This document shows, piece by piece, positions 24,720-33,600 of a stretch of DNA of 52,471 nt. The DNA comes from Bacteroidales bacterium (GTDB lineage: Bacteria; Bacteroidota; Bacteroidia; Bacteroidales; Muribaculaceae), in assembly GCA_020860515.1 (NCBI GenBank), contig JAJBUG010000042.1, positions 10,487 through 62,957 of the forward strand, read 5' to 3'. The notes under the pieces were generated by a model. That model saw only the letters and a list, made by a program, of their open reading frames with translations, had not been told where the DNA came from and did not search any database. Every line of letters starts with the position of its first letter. Within the stretch, counting starts at the first letter, position 1. A program made the position numbers and the translations under genes.

Positions 24720-26358
24720 CTACGAAAGTGCAAATTGCATCGCGGTCAGCCTTAGGCAAAGCGCGAAATTTTTCAATACTGTATCGGGCATCACTGTTGG
24801 GCGAATAGCCGTGCCACATGATAGCTTCCATGGCTGTGCGAGCGCGATTGTCGTGCAGGCGGTCAGATGTGGCTGAGCCTGTGCAACGCTGATGCAAGCC
24901 GCGTCCCCACAGCGGGGTAGTGCGGCACCAGCCAGTGCGAATATCGCTCTCCATGCACAACTTGTGCTGCACCATGTCGGTGTAGGGCCAGATGGTCTGG
25001 TTGGGGTAGCGAGGCAGCTCATTGCCTTTGAAGAAACCATTGGGGTCAACCACATTGTCGTTGCCTGTCTTCCAAGACGGGCGGTGGCAATAGGCACAGC
25101 CAATCTCCTCGAACAGTTCCTTGCCTCGGATTACATCCTCGTTGTCAACATCGCGCACAGCTGGCACTGCCAAGCCTCGGTGCCATACCATAAGGTCGGT
25201 GTAATCTTCATCGCTCATCTCCACGGGCAGATCTTTGCTTAGGAGATAGCTCTTGATGCGAGTTTCCATATCGCCATCCCACCATTCAGCGTGTGCACGC
25301 TCAGGATCGATTGTGGCAATGTACTCGTCGAATCCAGCATGCACTTCGGGGTCCTTGGCAGAATACTCAGCGTATGTGCCAGCGCCATCGAGATAGTGGT
25401 AGCGGCGGTCGCTGCGAGTTACATTGGTGATATTCCAGATGGCATTTGCGCCAGCAGCATCTTGCAGCGGGCCTCGGCTAAGGGCGTAAGTGAATTTGAG
25501 CACATATTTGGATCCATCGCCTTGCACTGTATTTGAATACATCTTTACCCATTGGCCATTAGCAAAGATTGAGGGATTCAGGCCATTGGGCAGGAAACCG
25601 TCTTTCTCTTCCTGTTGGTATTGAGCTAAGATTTCGCTCTCATCAATGGCATCGAGAAGGCCAGTGCCATAAATGCCAATGGTGCTTTCGAGCTTCACTT
25701 CATATTCGCTTGGCAACTCATAACCTTGGTTTACCACATAGATTGCACTCTTAGGCATCGACACTGTGGGATACTGCAGCGAGTAGGTCTCGCCATCATC
25801 AAATTTATTGCCCCATTCATCGGTAGCATCATGCCAAGTGACTGTGATTTGGCTTTCATCGATTGGCGCCTTGAATGGTGCGATGGCATGTCCTTGAGGC
25901 ATGCCAGCCAGCCAGCTTACATAAGCATCGGTCTCTGGATTGTACACCACGAGCAGGCAGCCATTGTCGGGGTTATTGGTCTGGAAGGTGCCCGAGGGGA
26001 GGCGTTTGCCATGGCCGTAGCCAGGGTGGCAGTGCAGACAAGATGTGCGGATATACACTGGACCCAAGCCTTTGCGCACGCCAGTGGTATTCGACATGAA
26101 TGGCTTTTCAAAGATTGCCTCGCCATTCTTGAACGACTGGTACAGTCCAGCATTCTCTACCGCTGGGGTAGGCTGCTCGTAGGCATTGGATGTAGCCAAG
26201 TAAGCAGTGCCCAGTTCGCCGCCAGCATAGTACCAGTCAGGTTTCTCGGTAGCAGTGGGCTCCTCGGGGATTTCGGTCGAGGTAGTGTCATCGTCGCTGC
26301 ACGCTGTAAGGGCACCCACAAGCATTGTGGTGATTCCTAAAAATTGGAGTTTTTTCAT
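24709..26358 (-). CDS. Di-haem cytochrome c lipoprotein (thiol oxidoreductase / DHOR family)
   Basis: Starting at 26358 gives 549 residues with a lipoprotein signal (MKKLQFLGITTMLVGALTAC, Cys20). The open frame 23 codons longer has no signal. Two haem c sites are visible: SCLHCHPG (C107-H111) and GCAYCHRP near residue 410. This is the arrangement of the di-haem oxidoreductase (DUF1111-like) family, often found next to imelysins. Residues such as MVQHKLCMESDIRTG and TPLWGRGLHQR belong to the family core. It is probably a surface or periplasmic redox protein in iron acquisition. It lies between imelysin and CcsBA in one operon. The electron partner is unknown. Confidence 0.9.
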   Translation of the reverse strand: MKKLQFLGITTMLVGALTACSDDDTTSTEIPEEPTATEKPDWYYAGGELGTAYLATSNAYEQPTPAVENAGLYQSFKNGEAIFEKPFMSNTTGVRKGLGPVYIRTSCLHCHPGYGHGKRLPSGTFQTNNPDNGCLLVVYNPETDAYVSWLAGMPQGHAIAPFKAPIDESQITVTWHDATDEWGNKFDDGETYSLQYPTVSMPKSAIYVVNQGYELPSEYEVKLESTIGIYGTGLLDAIDESEILAQYQQEEKDGFLPNGLNPSIFANGQWVKMYSNTVQGDGSKYVLKFTYALSRGPLQDAAGANAIWNITNVTRSDRRYHYLDGAGTYAEYSAKDPEVHAGFDEYIATIDPERAHAEWWDGDMETRIKSYLLSKDLPVEMSDEDYTDLMVWHRGLAVPAVRDVDNEDVIRGKELFEEIGCAYCHRPSWKTGNDNVVDPNGFFKGNELPRYPNQTIWPYTDMVQHKLCMESDIRTGWCRTTPLWGRGLHQRCTGSATSDRLHDNRARTAMEAIMWHGYSPNSDARYSIEKFRALPKADRDAICTFVDAI

Positions 26359-26464
26359 TTCTTCGATAGGGTAAAAGTGTTTGCTAATATTCATCAACTT
26401 TATACACCTAAGAGCCTTCCCCTGCAAGGGAAGACTCGTTAGTGTAAACGGCTAATGCAGAGAT

Positions 26465-27616
26465 TTATTTTCCAAGTTGATTGTAAACTTTTTGCAGTAC
26501 GTCCACCAAGTCGCTGCCAACTACGGTCACGGCATTTCCAGCTACGCTGCCAGTGGCATTCTTGGCAAATGGCTCGGGAATTGCGCTGATGGCATTGATG
26601 GCATCGGTGATTGCAGTGCGCATCTCAGTGTCGAGGTCAGGATTAACGCTCTTGATGTAATCGCTGATTGATGAGCCTGATGTGCCAATGTATGAGTTTT
26701 GGATGCTCTTGATGTTGTCAACAAAGTCCTCGATTGAATTGAGGCTGTAGGGTGATTCGATATAATTCTTGTCCTCTTCGCTCGATCCTACATGGGGGCG
26801 ACCAATCTTGGTGTTGCCAACCTCGTCAGCAATGTCAATGCAGCCTTGGATGATTTCTTCGGCGCTTTCCTGGAAGGTCTTAAAGCGGCTGCCAGCGCTG
26901 CCAGCATTGGCAAGTTCCCAGCCATACTCTTCGCCGTAGCCAAGCTCTGCCTCATCAAGGATATCAAGTTTGATGCTCGATACATTGTCATCGCCAGCCC
27001 AGCATACTTCGAGCAGTACGCATTGGTCGCGCAGGTCATTGGCTACGCCTACCATGTACTCCAGCTCTTCGGCTGTATAATTGGTGCTGTGGGTGAGGGA
27101 TGAGTTGCCGTCGCTGCTCAGTTCGTAGAGCATGTATTCGATAGCATGGAATCCAAGCAGCCCATAACCCAGATTTTCGGTGCTCCACAGGTTGCCGCCA
27201 CGGATTTGGGTCAGCAGATTGTCCATTGCATTCTTGTCGAGAGGCCATGAATCGATGTGGGGGTCGATATTGTGGTTAGCAGCCGGACCGAAGAGGAAGG
27301 CTTCGCTTAGCTCCCAATTCTTGCGGGCTTTCTTCCAAGCCTCGCCAGCAGCCAGGATGTGGCTCGATGAAAGGGTGCCAGCTTCGAACTCAGCTTGGAT
27401 TTCCTCGCAGAGATCGCTCATTTCGATGGCTGCATCTGCCATAGCCTTATAGGTTGGCAGCACTGTGTAGTTCACATAGTCGTTGGCAGCGCTCTTCAGG
27501 GCTACCTCCTTTGCTGAAGTTTCTTCAGCAGCGGGTTCGTTGTTGTCGTCGCTGTCCGAGCAAGCGACAGCGGTAGCAGCCAAGGCTGCGCAGAGTAGGT
27601 AAGGGTAAAGTTTCAT
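26465..27616 (-). CDS. Imelysin-family (M75) lipoprotein
   Basis: This 383-residue protein has a lipoprotein signal (lipidated Cys19 in TAVACSDSD). The imelysin fold is recognised by the GxHxxE motif in LLGFHAIEYMLYE (G155, H157, E160), the early segment AWKKARKNWELSEAF and the repeated helical bundle. Imelysins such as EfeO and IrpA bind or handle iron, and proteolysis is doubtful for most. The neighbours (porin upstream, di-haem oxidoreductase downstream) match the known imelysin-DHOR pairing in Bacteroidetes. A role in iron uptake at the cell surface is well supported by context but not proven. Confidence 0.9.
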   Translation of the reverse strand: MKLYPYLLCAALAATAVACSDSDDNNEPAAEETSAKEVALKSAANDYVNYTVLPTYKAMADAAIEMSDLCEEIQAEFEAGTLSSSHILAAGEAWKKARKNWELSEAFLFGPAANHNIDPHIDSWPLDKNAMDNLLTQIRGGNLWSTENLGYGLLGFHAIEYMLYELSSDGNSSLTHSTNYTAEELEYMVGVANDLRDQCVLLEVCWAGDDNVSSIKLDILDEAELGYGEEYGWELANAGSAGSRFKTFQESAEEIIQGCIDIADEVGNTKIGRPHVGSSEEDKNYIESPYSLNSIEDFVDNIKSIQNSYIGTSGSSISDYIKSVNPDLDTEMRTAITDAINAISAIPEPFAKNATGSVAGNAVTVVGSDLVDVLQKVYNQLGK

Positions 27617-27675
27617 ATTTGTATGGATTTGATTTGAATTATCTCATTGTATTTTATACCTTGTATTTCGTATTT

Positions 27676-28959
27676 TTACATGAACCATCCGGCATAGGCG
27701 ATGCCCAGCGAGATTGACGGCTCATTATTGTATTGTTTTTTGAATATGCGGTCGCTCCATTCGCCTTTCACTACAATTTCCTTGATTGGGTACCAATTGA
27801 CACCCACGGTCACTTTTTGGCGTTCGCACCAGTCGAGTTTGGTAGTGCCTGTGTCCATCTTATGCATTGAATCATAGTAATCATAGCGTCCGAAAATGAA
27901 GAATTTCTGACCGATAGTGTGCTTCGATTGGAAGAGCGAGAAGATGTCATAACCAGCCTCAATGCCAGTGGTAATTGCGTTCTTGGCTACAGTCTGGCGC
28001 TTTGATGTTGAGTTTTTCGACATCGAAATGTTGAATTTTGAGATATGCGCTGCATCGCTAAGGTAGCCATAATCAAAGTAGCCGCGAGCAATGAATCTCG
28101 GCGACTTGTAGGCAAAGTCAAATGCTCCGATCAGCACTGTGCCATTTATGCCATCATTCTTGCTGTTGCTGGTATCGTAGAGGGTATTGCGGAAGCTATT
28201 GCCTACATAACCGCTGATAGAAAGTCGCAGACCTGGCACCGAGGTATTGTCGATGCGCAGTGCTGCAGCATAATTGTTGGCAATCTTGAACTCGAAGGGC
28301 GAAGCCGAGCCATCGTGGATCCAACCGTCGTTGCCGAAGCGCTCGCTGTCAAGTCCTGGCAGGAACATAGCGGTGTAGCTCCAATGCTTGCCGAGTTTGC
28401 CAAGCAGAGAGATGGCTACTTCGTGCCAAGTGCATGGGAATAGGGTATTTTCGCCTTCGGGACGGTACACTCCGAAGAATTGGTCGGGCTCGTGATGAGC
28501 ATTGGTTGCACCGATGGGTACTACCTGCATACCAACTCGCAGATTCAACGCGCGGTTGAAAGTCTTTTGCAACCAGAATTGCTCCAAAGCCACTTCGCCG
28601 CCGCGCTCGATTTCGCTTTCATATTCGCCAGCTTCCTCAGTTTCGATTTCTATGGCGCTTTCAGCACCGCCATGCTCAAATTCTATTTCGCTGCCCATGC
28701 TCCAGCCCTTGCCAAAGTCATAGCCAAGGTAAATTACCACGTGAGGCAGGTCGAATCGGCCATGCGTGTCGTCCTTGGTGCTGGTAGGGTCGGTGTAGCG
28801 CAGATATTTGTCACTGTAAAAATTTCGGCTGAACACAGCTTCGCCATAGCCGCCTATGTGGAGGCGTTGCTGGGGAGTCTGGTCAGCATCTTGAGCCATA
28901 GGGGTGATTGTGGCAGCCAGCAGGGCCGCTGAGGTGATTAGGCTTTTGCGATAGGACAT
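27676..28959 (-). CDS. Outer-membrane porin, phosphate-selective porin O/P-like
   Basis: This 427-residue protein has a signal peptide ending near ITPMAQ. Beta-barrel strands are spread along the whole length (RLHIGGYGEAVFSRNFY, PHVVIYLGYDFGKGW, IIGQKF-type strands). The N-terminal strand 'GGYGE' and the closing strand ISLGIAYAGWFM with a terminal Met after aromatics are typical of the O/P porin group. The stretch EIETEEAGEYESEIE is an acidic loop that could attract cations. It is the first gene of the porin-imelysin-DHOR-CcsBA operon and probably provides the passage for the iron substrate. Specificity is inferred only from context. Confidence 0.8.
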   Translation of the reverse strand: MSYRKSLITSAALLAATITPMAQDADQTPQQRLHIGGYGEAVFSRNFYSDKYLRYTDPTSTKDDTHGRFDLPHVVIYLGYDFGKGWSMGSEIEFEHGGAESAIEIETEEAGEYESEIERGGEVALEQFWLQKTFNRALNLRVGMQVVPIGATNAHHEPDQFFGVYRPEGENTLFPCTWHEVAISLLGKLGKHWSYTAMFLPGLDSERFGNDGWIHDGSASPFEFKIANNYAAALRIDNTSVPGLRLSISGYVGNSFRNTLYDTSNSKNDGINGTVLIGAFDFAYKSPRFIARGYFDYGYLSDAAHISKFNISMSKNSTSKRQTVAKNAITTGIEAGYDIFSLFQSKHTIGQKFFIFGRYDYYDSMHKMDTGTTKLDWCERQKVTVGVNWYPIKEIVVKGEWSDRIFKKQYNNEPSISLGIAYAGWFM

Positions 28960-28994
28960 AATGATCGGTTCTTATTTTTATATTTTTTTACACT

Positions 28995-29003
28995 GCAAAA
29001 TTA
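28995..29003 (-). promoter_or_regulatory. -7 element of the porin-imelysin operon
   Basis: The minus strand reads TAATTTTGC, 36 bp upstream of the porin ATG. No clear TTTG -33 box is seen at 19-21 bp, so regulation by another factor is possible. Confidence 0.55.
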
Positions 29004-29126
29004 CAACCAATCCAAATTCCCCACAATCGCAAAAATTAAGTAAACTTACGCAAACAAATTTCCCCAAAATACTAAAATGTAACTACTCAAATTTGAGTAT
29101 AGAAAGCCCCCGAAGACTATCTTATT

Positions 29127-29162
29127 ATAAAAAGGTCAGCGAGCCAAGCTGGCTCGCTGACC
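29127..29162 (-). terminator. Strong terminator after gltD
   Basis: GGTCAGCGAGCC (29134-29145) and GGCTCGCTGACC (29151-29162) form a perfect 12-bp stem around a 5-base loop. Read on the minus strand, it is followed by TTTTTAT. It ends gltD transcription 28 bp after the stop codon. Confidence 0.88.
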
Positions 29163-29189
29163 GGGAGGTGTGTATTTCGATGGTTTTGG

Positions 29190-30614
29190 TTATGCATTCT
29201 TCAGTGCGCGGTGGATAGCTTCGGCAGCATGGCGCCCGCTGGCTATGCAGCGCACTACTAAGCTGGCGCCTGTGCTTACATCGCCTGCGGCGAATACCTT
29301 GTCAACATTAGTGTGCCCCTCGGCATCCACCTTTACATTGCCGCGAGCATCGTACTCCAAGCCAAGGTCATCAAGAATGCCAAGATGCACAGGATTGGTG
29401 AAGCCCATTGCGAGCAGCACCAGCTCGGCCTTGATTTCTGCCTTCTTGCCAGTATGGATAAGGTTCATGCGCCCAGTGGCTGGATCCTTTTCCCATTCTA
29501 CCTCTTCCACCTCGACTGATGCCACGCGGCCATCAGCATCGGATATGAAGCGGCGAGTGTCGAGCAACCAGCGGCGGTCACAGCCTTCTTCATGGCTGCT
29601 GGATGTTTTTAGCACCACTGGCCAATAGGGCCAAGGAGTGGCAGGATTCTCACCAATTGGTGGCTTGGGCATGATTTCGATTTGCGTAACCGACTTAGCG
29701 CCTTGGCGATGAGCCGTGCCCACGCAGTCGCTGCCGGTGTCGCCACCGCCAATTACCAATACGTTCTTTCCTTTAGCGCTGATGCGATCGGCCTTGCTTA
29801 CCTCCGCGCCAGCATTTACGCGATTCTGCTGCTGCAGCAGCTCCAGGGCAAAGTGCACGCCTTTGAGTTCGCGCCCCTCTACCTTGAGGTCGCGAGGCAC
29901 CTCGGCTCCCATGCACAGGCACACTGCATCATAGTCGCGAAGCAAATCCTCGCCCTTTACGTCCTCGCCGACTTTCACTCCGCAGCGGAATTCCACGCCT
30001 TCAGCCTCCATCAGCTTTAGTCGGCGGTCGATCACACGCTTGTTGAGCTTAAAGTCGGGGATGCCGAATCGCAGCAATCCTCCGGGATGCTCATTCTTTT
30101 CGAATACTGTAACATCATAGCCCTTGTGGTTGAGCTGGTTGGCACAAGCCAAGCCAGCCGGGCCAGAACCCACCACAGCCACCTTCTTGCCATTGCGCTT
30201 GATTTCCTTGGGCATTACGATGCCCTCGTTGAAAGCGCGCTCGGCAATGGCTGCCTCGTTTTCACGGATGGTTACAGCCTGGTGCTGCTGAGCCAGCACG
30301 CAACTCTTCTCACAGAGGGCAGGGCAAATGCGCCCCGTAAATTCGGGGAAGTCATTGGTCATTGTCAGCAGCTGGTAGGCTCCAGCCACGTCGTTCAGAT
30401 AGAGGCGATGCTGCCATTCGGGCTGTCGGTTGCCCAGCGGGCAGCTCCAGTGGCAGAATGGCACTCCGCACTCCATGCAACGCGAGGCTTGCAAGCGGCG
30501 GTCTTCTACGTTGAGGGTCTGCTCGACCTCGCCATAGTCGAGCACTCGATCATGAAGCGGACGATATCCGGCTTCTTTGCGATCTATAGTGAGAAAAGCT
30601 TTCGGATTACCCAT
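29190..30614 (-). CDS. gltD: Glutamate synthase small subunit
   Basis: This 474-residue protein matches the NADPH-dependent GltD subunit. Residues about 35-110 hold the cysteine clusters for iron-sulphur centres (CMECGVPFCHWSCPLGN, GRICPALCEKSC). The FAD-binding motif VAVVGSGPAGLACANQL starts near residue 147, and the NADPH-binding motif is VLVIGGGDTGSDCVGTAH. It passes electrons from NAD(P)H to the large subunit for making glutamate from glutamine and 2-oxoglutarate. It lies 84 bp downstream of gltB in the same direction. The gap contains a strong GC-rich palindrome. Confidence 0.96.
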   Translation of the reverse strand: MGNPKAFLTIDRKEAGYRPLHDRVLDYGEVEQTLNVEDRRLQASRCMECGVPFCHWSCPLGNRQPEWQHRLYLNDVAGAYQLLTMTNDFPEFTGRICPALCEKSCVLAQQHQAVTIRENEAAIAERAFNEGIVMPKEIKRNGKKVAVVGSGPAGLACANQLNHKGYDVTVFEKNEHPGGLLRFGIPDFKLNKRVIDRRLKLMEAEGVEFRCGVKVGEDVKGEDLLRDYDAVCLCMGAEVPRDLKVEGRELKGVHFALELLQQQNRVNAGAEVSKADRISAKGKNVLVIGGGDTGSDCVGTAHRQGAKSVTQIEIMPKPPIGENPATPWPYWPVVLKTSSSHEEGCDRRWLLDTRRFISDADGRVASVEVEEVEWEKDPATGRMNLIHTGKKAEIKAELVLLAMGFTNPVHLGILDDLGLEYDARGNVKVDAEGHTNVDKVFAAGDVSTGASLVVRCIASGRHAAEAIHRALKNA

Positions 30615-30628
30615 AATTTATATTATCT

Positions 30629-30687
30629 GCCCCCTAACCCCGTCAGAGGAGGAACCTTTTATTCCCCCTCTTAGGGGGTTAGGGGGC
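30629..30687. repeat. GC-rich inverted repeat between gltB and gltD
   Basis: GCCCCCTAACCCC (from 30629) faces GGGGTTAGGGGG (ending near 30687), with an inner CCCCCTCTTAGGGGG hairpin. The motif has the look of a small dispersed palindromic element. A related short hairpin, CCCCCATAAGGGGG, lies at 35229-35242. It could attenuate transcription between the two subunits. Confidence 0.6.
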
Positions 30688-30698
30688 TTCGTTATTCG

Positions 30699-33600
30699 TT
30701 ATTCGTTAATCGTTATTGAAGCTATGCGGCGCTGCAGGCGTTGGGCCTTTTGATCGTGAAGCACCTTCTTGTATTCGATTGGAATTACCTTGATGAATTG
30801 GTCGCGGTAGGTGGCCCAATCATTGAGCATACGTCCGGCCAGCGGACTGCGGGTGTATTTGTAGTGGTTGCTAATCAAGCGGTGCAATTCGCGCTCGTCG
30901 GCCAGCTCCTCGATAAGCGACAGCTCAACCATCTCCATATTGCAGAAGAAGTCGAATGTCCCTTCGGGATTCCACACATAAGCGATGCCGCCGCTCATGC
31001 CAGCTGCAAAGTTGCGGCCGGTAGTGCCCAGCACCACAGTGCGCCCCCCGGTCATGTACTCGCAGCAGTGGTCGCCCACGCCTTCCACCACGGCTGTTGC
31101 GCCTGAGTTGCGCACGCAGAAACGTTCGCCCACGCGCCCATTGATGTAGATTTCGCCGGAAGTGGCTCCGTAAAGAATCGTATTGCCAGCTATGATGTTG
31201 TGTTCTGGTTCAAAATCGCTGCCAGCTGGAGGCACAATCACTATGCGGCCTCCGCTAAGGCCCTTGCCCACATAATCGTTGGCATCGCCTTCGAGGCGGA
31301 AATTGATGCCTGGCACCAAGAAGGCACCGAAACTCTGGCCAGCTGCGCCCTTGAATGTGCAGTTGATAGTGTCAATCTCGAAGCCCTCGCTTCCGAATTT
31401 CTCAGCCACGCGGCCCGAAAGCATTGCGCCTACTGCACGGTCGGTATTTGAAATCTGGAACTCCAAGTCGACTGGCATTTCGCTGTGGATTGCAGGATAG
31501 CTGCGCGAAATAATCTCGCGATCCATCACATGGTCAATCTCATGCTTTTGATCAATGATTTTCCTCAAGGCATTAGTGGTAGCCTCTTCGGGCACGCATA
31601 GAATGCGGTCGAGGTCAATGGTTGCGCACTTTTCGTTGCCAACACCCTGCTTGGGCATTAGCAGGTCGGCGCGACCGATAATGTCGTCAATCTTTCTTAC
31701 ACCGATGCTGGCCAAAGTCTCCCGAATTTGGCGAGCCAGGAAGCGGAAGAAGTTGATCACATATTCCGAGCGACCGATAAAGCGCTTGCGCAGCTCTTCG
31801 TTCTGCGTGGCCACGCCCATTGGGCAGGTGTTCTGGTGGCATTTGCGCATCATCACGCAGCCTAATACAATCAGTGCGCTGGTAGCGAAGCCGTACTCCT
31901 CAGCTCCGAGCATTGCCATGATGATTACATCGCGGGCTGTCTTAAGCTGACCATCTGCTTGCAGCGTAACCTGTCCGCGCAGATTGTTGATTACCAATGT
32001 CTGCTGGGTTTCTGACAGACCAATTTCCACTGGCGCGCCAGCATAGCGGATTGAGCTGGCTGGCGATGCGCCTGTGCCGCCGTCGCTGCCGCTGATGGTG
32101 ATAATGTCGCTCTTGGCCTTGGCCACGCCTGCAGCGATTGTGCCTACGCCGCTTTCCGATACCAGCTTTACGCTGATTTTGGCGCGGGGATTCACATTCT
32201 TCAGGTCGAAGATTAGCTGAGCCAAGTCCTCAATTGAATAGATATCATGGTGTGGGGGAGGCGAAATCAGTGAGATGCCTGGAATCGAATGGCGTGTCTT
32301 GGCGATGATTTTGTCAACCTTGAAGCCTGGGAGTTGGCCGCCTTCGCCTGGCTTGGCCCCCTGAGCCACCTTGATTTGCAGCTCATCGGCATTTACCAGG
32401 TATTCGGTGGTAACGCCGAATCGTCCTGAGGCCACCTGCTTGATAGCACTGCGTGCGCTGGTGCCGTCGGCGCGCTTCTTAAAGCGCTCGGGGTCTTCGC
32501 CGCCTTCGCCAGTGTTGCTGCGAGCACCTATGGTGTTCATGGCTATTGCCAAAGCCTCGTGAGCTTCGCGACTGATGGAGCCAAACGACATTGCGCCCGT
32601 GACGAAGCGCTTCATGATGGCTTCTTCCGGCTCTACCTCCTCCACAGGGATTGGCTCGGCAGGCTTGAAATCCAGGAAGTCGCGGATGAATATTGGGTCT
32701 GGCTTCTTGTCAACCAGTTCGGTAAATTTCTTAAACTTTTCGTAATCGCCAGTGCGTGTAGCGATTTGCAGAGTAGCAATAGTCTCGGGGTTCCAAGCGT
32801 GTCGCTCGCCGTCCTTGCGGAAGCTGTACTGTCCGATATGGGGCAGGGGAAGCTCAGTGTCGAAATCTTCGCTGAACGCTTCGTCATGGGCCTTGGCTAT
32901 GTCGGCGCTGATTTGCGGCAGGTCCAGACCTCCGATTCGGCTGGCAGTGTTGCCAAGATAGCGCTTGCACAGGTCTTCGCTGAGACCAAGGCACTCAAAG
33001 AGCTGCGCGCCCTTGTAGCTGGTGATAGTAGAGATGCCCATCTTCGACATCACTTTCAGCAGCCCCTTGTCGATAGCCTTGATATAATTCTTTTCGGCAG
33101 TGCTGTAGTCGAGCTGCACCTCATGGCGATTTACCATGTCGTTGATAACGGCAAAAGCCAGATAGGGGTTGATTGCGCTTGCGCCGTAGCCTACGAGCAG
33201 AGCGATGTGCATTACCTCGCGAGCCTCGGCTGTCTCTATTACCAGAGCCGTCTGTGCGCGCTTGCCTGCCTTGATCAGATGATGGTGCACCGCAGATGTG
33301 GCCAGCAGTGATGGCACTTGAGCATTTTCTTTGTCCACGCCTCGGTCGCTCAGCACTATGTAGTTGCAACCTTCGTCCACAGCCTTTTCGGCTTCTTGGC
33401 ACAGGCGGTCAATAGCTTTCTCCAGCCCCTCGGCTCCTTCGGACACGGGATAGGTCGTAGCCAGTTTGCGGGTGTTGAAGCCCTTATAGCGAAGGTTGCA
33501 CAGCAGGTCAAGTTCGCGGTTGGTGAGCACAGGGCGCTTGAGCAGCACCATCTTGCACAGCTCTGGTGTAGCCTCTACGGTGTTGCCTTTGACGGCTCCT

